DNA of 64,000 nt from Glandiceps talaboti (taxonomy: Eukaryota > Hemichordata > Enteropneusta > Spengelidae), in the NCBI RefSeq assembly GCF_964340395.1, contig NC_135553.1, positions 27,199,449 to 27,263,448 on the forward strand, in the 5' to 3' direction. Made by a program: the position numbers and the translations under genes. The notes under the pieces were generated by a model. The model was not told the origin of the DNA. It did not search any database and worked only from the letters and a program-made list of their open reading frames with translations. Each line of letters begins with the position of its first letter. Position 1 is the stretch's first letter. This document shows positions 12,206-22,568 of the stretch, one piece after another.

Positions 12206-12518
12206 CATGACAGTCACAAACCATTAGCGGTCCAAGTGCAACAAACCCGCGGGCTTGCCTGGCGAAAACCGGTGTCATAAAAGTTGTTTGCATCTCTAAA
12301 GCTGTTTGTAGCGTAACTTATAATAGCCTAATAAATTGATAACAACTGATATAAGACAGAGATAAGGTTTGCCTCAATTGCAGTCCATGCAGACGGCTGA
12401 ATAGAGGTTTTACAGCTGTTTACTTGTGTTATGTAAGAGCCCATCATCACATGTGTAAATATTGGTACTCTTTGATAACAAGTCCACCTGCTTGGCTAAT
12501 GGCTTGTCCCAGTAATGC
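12206..12518. other. Insertion or unique spacer splitting the 54-bp array
   Basis: About 313 bases with no similarity to the 54-bp unit separate two blocks of the same array. It is richer in GC at its left end (ACAAACCCGCGGGCTTGCC). No clear terminal repeats or target duplication were identified, so it may be an insertion or the original unique sequence. Confidence 0.5.
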
Positions 12519-12843
12519 TACCAAATTAGCAGTAGTCCAGGTCACATAGACTACTACACACCATATTGAGACTACCAAATTAGCAGTAGTCCAGGTCACA
12601 TAGACTACTACACACCATATCTAGACTACCAAATTAGCAGTAGTCCAGGTCACATAAACTACTACACACAATATCTAGACTACCAAATTAGCAGTAGTCC
12701 AGGTCACATAAACTACTACACATCATATCTAGACTACCAAATTAGCAGTAGTCCAGGTCACATAAACTACTAAACACCATATCTAGACTACCAAATTAGC
12801 AGTAGTCCAGGTCACATAGACTACTACACACCATATCTAGACT
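12519..12843 (+). repeat. 54-bp minisatellite, second block
   Basis: About six more units of the same array, mostly of the CATATCTAGACTACC variant, resuming after the 313-bp interruption. Confidence 0.95.
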
Positions 12844-13283
12844 GTTATGTAATAGGCCCTAACAACCATGTCCATGCCCTTAGCAATAGTTAAATGATAG
12901 TTTTTTTTACAATTATAACAACTGGGATGGGTATACGATTTAATAAACATTTTAAAATATGTAAATACCCTTAGCAACAAGACCACACTCATAGCAACAG
13001 GTAAACAATGACTTATAATGCCAAAATAACACCGGTGACAGGAAGGTAAATGAATAAACATTGCAAAATTGTATGTAGATATTCCTAGCAACAAGACTAC
13101 ACCCATAGCAACATTAAATGATATATTGCAGATATAGTACCATGGACCATGGATGGGTAGGCATGGGAACAAATCTTCAAAGAATGTATGCAAATATGCC
13201 TAGCAACAAGACCACATAATCATTACAGAAAATTAAAGTGTACTGTCAACAGTTGTGCTACAATGCCATTGGCACTTTTATTA
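12843..13283 (+). mobile_element. Dispersed repeat with GCCTAGCAACAAGACCAC modules
   Basis: Internal modules with TATGCAAATATGCCTAGCAA and CAACAAGACCACACCCATAG recur about every 120 bases. The segment ends CAACAGTTGTGCTACAATGCC. The same modules and ending occur at about 47735-48283, so this is a 5'-truncated copy of that family. Class unknown. Confidence 0.7.
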
Positions 13284-13384
13284 ATTTTAATAAGTAATAA
13301 TAATAATTTATTTCTTATAAAAGAGCGCACTACACTGCGTCTCAGTGCGCTTTCCATAACAATACACAGACTGGAATTTTAAAA
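13284..13384 (-). mobile_element. Retroposon 3' tail fragment
   Basis: Read on the minus strand it ends TATAAGAAATAAATTATTAT after a GC-rich GCGCACTGAGACGC stem. This resembles SINE/LINE tails of the GCGCTxTATAA type. Too short to classify. Confidence 0.4.
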
Positions 13385-13770
13385 TACAGAAGTAATTGCC
13401 CTAATTAATGATTTTCTGTAATTAGGCTATATCTTAAGAATGCAGACTTGAAATTTCATTTAACTAGGTACATCCATCAACCATAACAAATCATACATGT
13501 TTGATGTAGTTGTTTATGTAGTTTTTAATTGTGATGTGTAATTTGCATAAATTATCATTTTGTTAGTTAAGCGATATCTTTAGTATGTAAGCTTTACATT
13601 TCAGATAATTAGTACGTGTATTGGTGGTAAAACTTGCATGACATGTGTCTTTAAGCTAAATTGTTCAATTAATGAGTTTTTGATAATTTGGCAATATGTT
13701 GCTATGCAAGTTTCAAATTTCATACAGTTTCGTATAATTACTTTTCCAATTAGTGGTATATCATGTATAA
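13385..13770 (+). mobile_element. Dispersed repeat, 'CATAACAAA...TGCATAATTAATGA' family
   Basis: It carries ATTAGGCTATATCTTAAGAA, CCATCAACCATAACAAATC and TTTGCATAAATTA blocks that recur in three or four diverged modules of about 120-150 bases. Other copies lie at 20900-21150 (opposite strand) and 28430-28960 (same strand). No coding capacity. Confidence 0.7.
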
Positions 13771-14031
13771 TAGCTATATTTCACAATTTTGCATTCCAAC
13801 ACTGTGTGTAGGCCCAAAAATATGTTTACACGTACAATTCACTTTAAATGTGGTAGAATGAAATCATAAGAGAACACTTCAGATTAGGAAAAATGATGGT
13901 TAAATTACATATACATGAAGCAGTCAATTGATCAGCACTCCTAGAGGCCAAACTGTACAATCTTTTGTCTGTCTGATACTTTTGGGGGGGTTGTGCCTCT
14001 GTTTATTTGTTTTTGTTTGATTTTCTATAAG
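13771..14031. other. SPATA20: SPATA20 intron before exon c
   Basis: Unique sequence with a G7 run and a T-rich tract leading to the exon c acceptor. Confidence 0.6.
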
Positions 14032-14241
14032 AATGGTGGATTCTACAGTGCAGAGGATGCTGACTCCTTCCCAACTGAAAACTCAGAACAGAGAAAAGAA
14101 GGAGCATTTTGTGTGTGGACCGACAAAGATATCAAATATTTATTGTCAGACAATGTACCTGGTAATGATTCTGTTAAACTATCGGATGTCTTCATCAAAC
14201 ACTATGGTGTCAGTCAGAGTGGAAATGTTAGCTTTGAACAT
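14032..14241 (+). CDS. SPATA20: SPATA20 exon c (internal, 70 codons)
   Basis: A 210-nt phase-0 exon carrying the most diagnostic motif of the family, GGFYSAEDADS, followed by KEGAFCVWT and ending IKHYGVSQSGNVSFEH. In the DUF255 family the GGFxSAxDADS block lines the centre of the barrel. The acceptor is TTTTCTATAAG and the donor CAT/GTAAGT, an excellent match to the consensus. It joins exon b and exon d without missing residues compared with vertebrate SPATA20, which has DPKGELQGQN where exon d begins. The reading is open with no frameshift, so this looks like a live gene. Confidence 0.95.
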
Positions 14242-14613
14242 GTAAGTAAAATATGGTTTGATACTTGAATAAAAAGGAATCGTAGACTTCTGAATTATTG
14301 ACCAAAATTTGTAATAAATTAGTACAAAAACCTATGAATCAGTTTGTTTACTCATTTATTGTGGATATACAATGTATACAGATAAGTAAAAATTGTGTCC
14401 TATAAAATATGGTATTAAATCACATGTATGTAGGTGTATAGTTGGTCTTTAGAGTATTATTTGACCTGCAACTTATCAGAATCACAGGGTTCTAGTGATC
14501 CTGGAAAAATATATTTGATCTTAGAATTTCCTTGAAAAGAAAATTGATGAAATGACAAGCTAAAACTAGTGAAAACTTCCAATAATATGGTGTGACAAAT
14601 CCAAATAGTTGGG
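14242..14613. other. SPATA20: SPATA20 intron after exon c
   Basis: Unique AT-rich intron. No feature seen. Confidence 0.55.
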
Positions 14614-14899
14614 CAGGGCTTGAAATTAAATGTTTTCTTTGGTTGTCCTAGTGGGCTTCCAATTTCAGAAAGTGGTAGCCCAAAGATTTTTACTAGTACC
14701 ATATAATTCCTGAACTGAAAACAGAGTTCCTCTATCAGATATTATGTGCATTATTAAAATACTTTCATGTCTGTAAATCTAATCCATCCTGTAATTCATC
14801 CCATAATTGGTCATAGTCTGAGTGGGCTACAAATTATGGCAGCCACATGACAAGAATCGGTAGGCTGTGGACACGGAACTACTGTTAATTTCGAGGCTG
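14614..14899. mobile_element. Small hAT-like MITE
   Basis: The left end CAGGGCTTGAAATTAA and the right end TTAATTTCGAGGCTG are imperfect inverted copies with the CAG...CTG ends typical of hAT. The flanking octamers TAGTTGGG and GTTGGCTA do not match as a clean duplication, so the boundaries are provisional. Confidence 0.5.
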
Positions 14900-15020
14900 G
14901 TTGGCTAGCTAAGATATACCACAAAACATTCCTGGAAAGTGACATTAGTTGACAACAAAAACTTCCTGAAAATAACACCAAAATTCCTGGGAGTTTCAGT
15001 TTCATGTGGATGTACTTTAA

Positions 15021-17797
15021 AGTGGCCATATGGATGAGAATTTGGTATTTATTTTGGATTTTTATTTGATAAAACAGCTTCACTATGTTTTTCTACATGA
15101 AAAAATAATGCCAAAGAACATATACTAAGTCCATGTTCATAACTCAAAACATTGCAAAAAGATGCACAAAGTGTAAAAAGTTTGTTATTGTACGTACAAT
15201 AACAAACATTTTACACATTGTTTAAAGGTGATTCAAAATGCTTACATTCACTATCGCTAATTTGCTAGACTACATGTTTGTGAAATGCATTCTGGTTTTA
15301 AAACTTTTCAAAAGCGTCTGCAAACACCTTAAAATGACCATTTTTCAGTCACTTCCCTTCGGATTTACTTCGAGAGTTTTCGGGTATTTCCGGTCCCACC
15401 TAGACCACGGGATTTTATGACGTCATAGAGAGACATGGTTAGCACGTAGCCTATGACGAGTGTAGTCAACAGGTGAATAAAACTCAACGGCATTGTGAAA
15501 AAATACATTGCTGGTGGTTGTAATAGACATCAGTAAACAAAAACTACACTGTACTGTCTTATTAACCAACATTTACCGATATTTACTCACACTTTCTGAC
15601 TAATTGGCAGTGTCTGTGGGTATAAATGCTAAAATATTATCTCCCCATATTATGGCAAAATAAATCAAAACGGCTAGACTAGATATATATAAACACTTGT
15701 AATGTCGCGTGTTTCACATTCATTGACTTTTATTTATCTGATTTTTTATTATTTGCCGACAAGAAGCATTACGATACCGTCGTGACGTTTGACGGCATCC
15801 CCGGGCCAAGGGCGGCATATTTTAGCCCAATCGTACTCGCGTCGCCTTTTGAACAGTGCATTTAACAACAAAGTAATCATATTTCATCTCGAATAAATAT
15901 ACTAGCTATTAGAATACCAATGGGAAACTTCAAGAAGGCGTTTCGGGACATGTGCCACAATATATTTGTTGGTCCCATAATACACTAATTGATTCGATTT
16001 GCTCCCATCATATGGAAGTACGCTCCGAGTCATTGCATCATGTAAATGGAACTGTGACCGACCTAATTTTTTTGTCCATATATAAAATGAGACTGACCTG
16101 CAAATTTTTCACAGTTTTCGTTGTGGTCTTGTATTGTCACATGTTTGGCTTGTGAACACAAGTTTACATCTATTATTGTCTAGGGCGTAATACTCTAGTC
16201 CGAGTCTGAAACCCATATAAAACCTAAGAAACTCGCATTCGGATCGGACAGAACAGAAGTAGGTCTCATCGACTTGTTGGGGACTCGAATTATTGCTTGT
16301 TTTTATCACGGTATACAGGTGATTATTATATATCGGTAGAGGGGTAGTGTTGTCAAGTTTTGTGCAGTCACCGCGGCCGCGGCAGTAAGCTTATACTATT
16401 ACTAGGATACTAGTAGTTCCGCCGATCAAAGCTGAAGCAGTGTATGTACAATTAATGGAATCGGGAGAGCACAGCGCACATTCGTGTCGGGTTAAATTTA
16501 TCCACGTGTTGATGTAATCCATATTTATCAATCAGATATATTGTAAAATTCTTCAAGTCGTACAGAAATAACGTCTCTAACTTCAAAACAAACCCTGAGA
16601 AACTGGACCGGACGTGGCTAGCCAAGTATCTAGTTGCAGGCTTTCTTTCATAACCATGTGCTGGGGTCACGACCTTGATATTGCCGACGTCAATATTGTC
16701 CAATCATATTTAATATCATGAACACATCGCGATATTTGATTTGTTGGTTTCCTAAACTGTATACTTCGAATACCATGATTCGCTACAGAATTCTTCTAAT
16801 GAATATTAAATAGGCCGCTTGTTGCATTAAATTAAGTGATATCGCAACAAGGGAAACCATACAAGTTTTCTTCCAGATAAGTTACTAAAGTCATGTAAAT
16901 GACAACACTAAACTCACGAAATTTCCTCAGTTCTTTACAATTTTATTGCCGATAATATGGCAATCTAATAGCTAGTATATTTATTCAAGATAAATATGTT
17001 TACTTTGGTGCTAAATGCGCCGTTCAAAAGGCGACATCAGTGAGTATAGTCGAGTATAGTGGGCTATAATATGCTGTCGACACCATGCCTGTCGAAGATA
17101 TTGTAATGCTTCTCCTCGGCAAATAATAAAAAAAATCAGATAAATAAATTGAAACACGCGAGCGACATTACAAGTGTTTATGTATATCTACACTGTAGTC
17201 TAGCCGTTTTGATTTATTTTGCCATAATATGGGGAGATAATATTTTAGTATTTATACCCACAGACACTGCCAATTAGTCAGAAAGTGTGAGTAAATATCG
17301 GTAAATGTTGGTTAATAAGACATGTAGAGTGTAGTTTTTGTTTACTGATGTCTGTTGCAACCACTAGCAATGTATTTTTTCACAATGCTGTTGAGTTTTG
17401 TTCACCTAGTGACTACGCTCGTCATAGGCTACGTGCTAACCATGTCTCTCTATGACGTCATAAAATCCCGTGGTCTAGGTGGGACCGGAAATACCCGAAA
17501 ACTCTCGAAGTAAATCCGAAGGGAAGTGACTGAAAAATGGTCATTTTAAGGTGTTTGCAGACGCTTTTGAAAAGTTTTAAAACCAGAATGCATTTCACAA
17601 ACATGTCGTCTAGCAAATTAGCGATAGTGAATGTGAGCATTTTGAATCACCTTTAATGTTTCGCCGTTTATTGAGATGTGAACATGGACTTGGTATATGT
17701 TCTTTCGCATTATTTTTTCATGTAGAAAAACATAGTGAAGCTGTTTTATCAAATAAAAATTCAAAATAAATACCAAATTCTCATCCATATGGCCACT
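15021..17797. mobile_element. TTAA-flanked foldback transposon, arms about 0.85-0.9 kb
   Basis: Two long inverted arms (about 15021-15918 and 16955-17797) start with AGTGGCCATATGGATGAG and its complement, and are flanked by TTAA at 15017-15020 and 17798-17801. The arms are highly similar throughout: the same 60-codon open frame starting MLTFTIANLLD is read on opposite strands at 15238-15420 and 17458-17640. The left arm has about 60 extra bases near 15160-15220. The unpaired middle is about 1 kb and GC-richer. TTAA targets are used by piggyBac and Kolobok elements. The ends do not begin CCC, so Kolobok-like is more likely. No transposase was recognised. Confidence 0.8.
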
Positions 17798-17801
17798 TTA
17801 A

Positions 17802-18160
17802 ATTCAAAGTGAAAGTAGACGGCAATGGCTATATTGATTTCATGGGTCTTGTGTTATTCTGATAGAGTTTTTTAAATGGGAACAAAGATGAGACTGATTT
17901 TGTCCGTATTGCTTGTGTTGATCACCAAAAGTCAGTTTTACCGCCTCTGCATTGCATAACCTCTCAAACACAAAGAGCAATGAAATTATTTGAATCAGCC
18001 ATGGACAGACCTCTGTACACTGGGTACGGAATTCTGGGTATGCAAACGATGGATGTGTTTTAGCATGCATTCTTTGCTTTTTGTTCCCGTGCATATAAGG
18101 TGAGAAAAACGGTTGTTGCACAGAGCTTTAGAGAACATTGGTAGTGAATAAAAGAAGGAT
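17802..18160. other. SPATA20: SPATA20 intron, unique
   Basis: No open frame of interest or repeat seen. Confidence 0.5.
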
Positions 18161-18290
18161 TCTATGTACTCCATGTAGTAACTCCACTGATAAGATACAT
18201 ATCTACACATGTAGTAACTCCACTGATAAGATACATATCTACTCCATGTAGTAACTCCACTGATAAGATACATATCTACACTTGTAGCAC
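18160..18290 (+). repeat. 36-bp tandem triplicate
   Basis: CATGTAGTAACTCCACTGAT followed by AAGATACATATCTAC is repeated three times, just upstream of SPATA20 exon d. Confidence 0.85.
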
Positions 18291-18356
18291 TAATGTGACA
18301 ACCTGGCACTGAATCATGTTACAATAGCATAAATTGACTATTTCCCACATCAATAG

Positions 18357-18549
18357 GATCCACACGGAGAGTTACAAAACCAAAATGTGTTGATTATTAG
18401 AGGAGAAATAGAAGACACAGCTAGTGTTTGTAAGGTAGATGTAACAACAGCCAGAGATGCACTCACAAAGTGTAGAGACATCCTGTATAGAGAGAGACAG
18501 AAGAGACCTAAACCACATCTAGATAACAAGATGATCACAGCATGGAATG
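18357..18549 (+). CDS. SPATA20: SPATA20 exon d (internal, 64 codons + 1 nt)
   Basis: A 193-nt exon starting DPHGELQNQNVLII and ending KRPKPHLDNKMITAWN plus the first base of a glycine codon. The PHLDxKxxxAWNG block is a strongly conserved family motif. It sits just before the second half of the barrel. The acceptor is TTTCCCACATCAATAG and the donor ATG/GTAAGT, giving phase 1, which exon e completes as GGT. The 4.1-kb intron before it contains a 2.8-kb foldback transposon and a small hAT-like element. Confidence 0.94.
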
Positions 18550-18825
18550 GTAAGTATTTGCTAAATAGAATCTAACTTTATCATCCTACAGATAAATACA
18601 AATCTCTCCTAATCATCATTATGTTTGTACCACTGATTACTTGCACTGCTGCATGCTGCATACTAGTGGTATTTCCACAGCAGTGTAATACCAAAAATAT
18701 TATGGCATGCTTGCATGCAAATGTATGCAAATGAAGACAAAGTCGTTCAGTGGCCACAAAAGTATACGATTACACAGTATCATTTTAATGGAAATTTGCT
18801 GTTTCAGATAAACATAATGTAATAG

Positions 18826-19004
18826 AGAACCCCATACAGTGAGTGACAGTGTGGGTAGTCAGAGGTATTTGTGCTTGTGTTTGCAATGTTTTCTGCTGCA
18901 CTTTCACTTGCTACACTTGTGAAAGTACTGCTGCAGAGAACACTGCAAGCACTGAGCAAATACCCCAAGTATGCCACACTTGCAGTCATACAGAATGGGG
19001 TTCT
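18826..19004. mobile_element. Palindromic MITE in SPATA20 intron
   Basis: The left arm AGAACCCCATACAGTGAGTG and the right arm ending CATACAGAATGGGGTTCT are inverted copies. They pair down to a loop near CTTTCACTTGCTACACTTGTGAAAG (split about 18900-18925). A second right-arm copy, ending CACATGATGGGGTTCTG, follows at 19056-19129, so a further half-element or a nested insertion is present. Confidence 0.65.
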
Positions 19005-19439
19005 TGTCAAATTATTTGCATAATTGCACATGCTTATTGTGGTACAAAAAGCATGTGAGAATGCCGCGTACACAGAATCAAATACCCTGAGTACACCACA
19101 GTGGCAATCACACACATGATGGGGTTCTGTTACTGTATATGAGGTACAGTATATGTATAATTATGACCACAGTGTGTTCATGATTGTGTGATAGTAGCTC
19201 CACAAGCATACATACATGTTTAATTTGTAGTTTAGGAAAAATCAGGAATTTCAAAAATAATGGTAATTTGGAATGTTTTGACTAGCATTTTGAGCACTAC
19301 AGAACCCATTGCAATGGCGCAGAATGAACAAGGTATCAATCCTATATTTTGTATTCACATGTATTCAACTTGGCTTGAGTGTGGCATGATAAATATTGTT
19401 AGTTAAATATTGTATACATACATGTACATTATTTGATAG

Positions 19440-19608
19440 GTCTAATGATGTCAGGATTTGCCAAGGCCGGTCAACTTCTACCAAGTAGTAATTACACACA
19501 GAGAGCACTGGAAGCTGCTAATTTTATCAAGACATACATGTATGATGCAGCAACAGGGTGTTTGCTTAGAAGCTGCTATGCTGGACAATCTGGAGATGTT
19601 ACTCAAAT
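19440..19608 (+). CDS. SPATA20: SPATA20 exon e (internal)
   Basis: A 169-nt exon whose first two bases complete the glycine of AWNG. It continues LMMSGFAKAGQLL, then ALEAANFIKTYMYDAATGCL and SCYAGQSGDVTQ. The G-L-M-x-S-G-x-A-x-A-G pattern and the AxxFIxxxMxDxxTGxLxR helix are typical of the SPATA20/YyaL barrel. The acceptor is ATTTGATAG and the donor AAT/GTAAGT. It ends in phase 2 and exon f supplies the third base. The spacing to exon d (890 nt) is short. That intron holds a palindromic MITE. Confidence 0.93.
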
Positions 19609-19719
19609 GTAAGTTTTACTACTTCTGCTGCAATATACTGATGTAATTTTTACTACTTCTGCTGCAATATACTATAAATGTTTCTAAAGACAAATTTTCA
19701 CAAGTGAAAAAATGCAAGC

Positions 19720-20092
19720 ATATAATTATAACACTAATAATAAATGTGTTGGTTTATATATAGCACTTTGCCACTCTGTGCTCAAAGTACTTTACAATTA
19801 TTACCCCTGGCACGGATCTATATTGACACAAACAACCCTTTACACTTCCTCAATTCCTTGTGAGCATACAATCCATTGCAGTCTATTAGCACATATGATT
19901 CAAGCATTCACACTGCAGCCTCTATCCTACCAGGTCCCCAATTATACAGCTAGTTTGACTGGGCACAATCTTGGTTCAAATCTAGTCAAAGGCCATTCAG
20001 AAATAATGGGCAGCAGTGAGGCTTGAACCAACAACCTACAGGTTCAGGCAAGCCACGCTAACCATTCGACCATCATGACGCGACTAAATGTA
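19720..20092 (-). mobile_element. tRNA-derived SINE, antisense in SPATA20 intron
   Basis: On the minus strand the head has an A-box-like TGGTCGAATGGTTAGCG (about 20055-20071) and a B-box-like GGTTCAAGCC (about 20020-20029). A body then shares CTGTATAATTGGGGACCTGG-like sequence with the copy at 27318. The tail has the AAAGTGCTATATATAA type. This is the usual pol III SINE layout. It is not a functional tRNA because the cloverleaf is eroded. Confidence 0.75.
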
Positions 20093-20415
20093 GTGACTAA
20101 ATGTATTCTGTACATTAACACAGTGTACCAGGCTTAATAATGTCCAAAATTAGTTTTTGGGAACTAGTTTAACTCACTTAAGTTGCAAAATTTTTATGTA
20201 GTGAAATATCTATTTTATCAATCATAAGTGAAAGACAATGATCAACAGCGCCCTCTCTGGTAAAACTGTGGCATGCAAAAGAATGGTCATTTAAAATTTC
20301 TTATCATAACTTATTTCTTTATTTCAGGAAAATGGAAATTGTTATTGTTTTATAGTGATTCTAAACAAGAATCAACATTTTTGATCATTAGCATTTGTTT
20401 GTTTTTATATTGCAG

Positions 20416-20624
20416 TGCTACTCCAATCAATGGTTTTGTAGATGACTATGCATTCTTGATACGAGGTCTACTAGACTTGTATGAGGCATGTTATGATGAT
20501 GCCTGGTTGGAATGGGCAGCACAGCTACAACACAAACAAGATGAGTTATTCTTGGATACTGAAGGTGCTGCTTATTTCACGGTAACTGATGGGGATCAAA
20601 ACATACTAGTCAGGATGAAGGAGG
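20416..20624 (+). CDS. SPATA20: SPATA20 exon f (internal, last one found)
   Basis: A 209-nt exon reading ATPINGFVDDYAFLIRGLLD, then LYEACYDDAWLEWAAQLQ and, near its end, GAAYFTVTD. The GFxxDYAFxxxGLLDLYE motif is one of the best conserved blocks of the family. The acceptor is TTTTTATATTGCAG and the donor GAGG/GTAAGT, leaving phase 1. The next expected segment (D-G-A-E-P-S-x-N-S-V in relatives) was looked for by eye in all later sequence and not found. The remaining C-terminal third is therefore beyond this window, lost, or too diverged to spot. Confidence 0.94.
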
Positions 20625-20899
20625 GTAAGTTTAGCCCACTTTCTTGTAACTAATGAAATAATGTAGATAGTCAGAACATAGTAACTCCATTGTCATGGTG
20701 ATTCATTTAATGATGGAGACACTATTTCAGCTTATTAAGTCAAAATACAATCCCAAGTACACAGTATTCTCTCAGTGCTTGAGTATTCTGGTACAAGACA
20801 TACCAGATTTAAACTGAATGCCTCCCGTAAGGGCAAAACCATAGATTTTTATGCCTACGCACATTGTTGGTATGCAAAATTCTGAGCTATAGCTATTAT
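20625..20899. other. SPATA20: Sequence after SPATA20 exon f
   Basis: Inferred intron. The exon f donor opens it. No continuation exon seen. Confidence 0.5.
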
Positions 20900-21150
20900 A
20901 CGGTACATGGTATACCCTTTAATTGGGGAAATTAATAATAATTTATATGAAAGTATATGAAATTTGAAGCTTGCATACTGAACATATTGCCAAATTATCA
21001 AAAATGATTATTTATGCAAATAAGGCATCACAATTAAAAACTATATAAAAAACTACATCAAACACTTGATTTGTTATGGTTAATGTACATACCAAGTTAT
21101 ATGAAATTTGGAGCTTGCATTCTTAAGATAGTCTAATTACTGAAAATCAT
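20900..21150 (-). mobile_element. Dispersed repeat, 'CATAACAAA' family, inverted copy
   Basis: The reverse complement reads TAATGATTTTCAGTAATTAG and CCATAACAAATCAAG modules, as at 13385-13770 and 28430-28960. At least two modules are present. Confidence 0.65.
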
Positions 21151-22017
21151 TACCGGAGTTTTCCGAAAACTAGCCCTGGGCCACTTTTCGGAAAATCGGC
21201 AAATTCGGACCCACAACGAGGAACTAAATAGAAGCTCAGGGCGATTATTTGGCAGTCAACACTCAACAGCCATGTGACTCATATCATTACTAATAGGGAC
21301 ATGCTACTATGTACCATTCTGATTGGATAATAACTGTGGTAAAATCCCATTTTACCACGGCTGGCAGTGGTAAAATGGGCCCCTAAACTAGCATATGAAT
21401 AGTACATACAAGCTGAATGTGGAAACGACGCGACGTTACACTTCCTCAGAGCATGGAAGTCATGGGTTATACTTCCATGCTCAGAGTAAAGGTATGTCAG
21501 GTATCCTGTCCAATAGTTTGGGTTACAGTAGTCCAAATAATTCCACTGATGACCTTGCGATCGAAAGCAACGATTGATCAGTGGCTTCAACATCACTGAC
21601 CATGGTAAGGTACAAGTTCTCCCATGCAACGAGCCGTCTCAGCGTCCTGCTTTCGTTGAATCAAGCAACACCAATTTAACTTTTAACCATCAGTCAAGTG
21701 CGTCAGGATTATTTTAAAACTGTACATTTTCAGGTTCAGTCAATGTTCAATTTGTTAACCATTAAATTAAAGTAAACTGTGTAACGTCGTGTCTCTGATT
21801 TACTGTCTTGAGCTTTCTCCGATTCAACTGATTCAACGCCGAGACATCTTTTTTTAGCAGTGTACAAGATTGTATTGTTCTTATGTAAATATCCAAACAA
21901 AATTGTTACTTTCTTTGACCTCTTGCCCCGTTTTCTTTGTTGCTAGTTTTCAACACGTTTTCGTTATGCATTATATGATGTAAATGAAGTAATTTATCAA
22001 TGAATGCAATGTAGTGT
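21151..22017. other. Non-coding, with short hairpins
   Basis: Holds small inverted repeats: TTTTCCGAAAACTAG with CTTTTCGGAAAATC near 21157-21200, GTGGTAAAATCCCATTTTACCAC near 21333-21360, and CTCAGAGCATGGAAGT with ACTTCCATGCTCAGAG at about 21445-21487. These may be MITE remnants. No gene recognised. Confidence 0.5.
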
Positions 22018-22033
22018 ATGGTTTGTGTTCATG

Positions 22034-22035
<2 letters not shown>

Positions 22036-22066
<31 letters not shown>
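22036..22066 (+). repeat. GT microsatellite
   Basis: About 15 GT dinucleotides in a row. Confidence 0.9.
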
Positions 22067-22068
<2 letters not shown>

Positions 22069-22234
22069 CGACATGAACGTATCCACTCATCAAAATATGC
22101 TCGTTCCCGACGATCTATTACCGACGATCTTTTTCTGTACGTGCGAATTCACCTTTTCAGGCATATAAATAACCACAGAATCACATTTAGAAGAAATAGA
22201 CACATATTTTGATATTTTGATATAATATAATAGT

Positions 22235-22370
22235 AATAACCCCCGCCGAAGGCGGGTATACACTCGAATTTGGTACAATTCGCTCCATATAGCACTCACC
22301 ATTCTGCTTGTGCTATATGTCGCCAATTGTACCAAAATCTTGTGTATACCCGCCTTCGGCGGGGGTTATT
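22235..22370. mobile_element. 136-bp palindromic MITE
   Basis: The left end AATAACCCCCGCCGAAGGCG and the right end CGCCTTCGGCGGGGGTTATT are perfect inverted copies. Inner stems (TTGGTACAATT, CATATAGCAC) extend the pairing almost to the centre. Each end also folds on itself (CCGCCGAAGGCGG). No clear target duplication. Confidence 0.75.
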
Positions 22371-22568
22371 GCTTAAGTAATTTGTAATATTTTTTTGCCA
22401 CACTAATTAAACTTTGTGTATCATGTACAGCTCAAGCTGGAATTGATTAACCAGACTCTTTGTTCATGTATATACTGTCCTCTAGAGTTGAAAGACAACA
22501 TTGCAGTGAAGGGGTACTTCAGTTCAAATAAGGTGAAAGTGCAGCACAACACTAAGGTTGACTCAAAA
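22371..22568. other. Unique sequence
   Basis: AT-rich, no feature seen. Confidence 0.5.

Noticed and set aside
10797-12217. Minus-strand frames of WCVVVYVTWTTANLVVSI repeats as a membrane protein
   Set aside because: The 54-bp unit is divisible by 3 and lacks stops in one frame. The frames break wherever unit length changes.
15238-15420. 60-codon frame repeated at 17458-17640 as a duplicated gene
   Set aside because: Both are parts of the inverted arms of one foldback element, with no domain.
20010-20092. A tRNA gene on the minus strand
   Set aside because: A- and B-box-like motifs are present but the cloverleaf is eroded, and a SINE body and tail follow.
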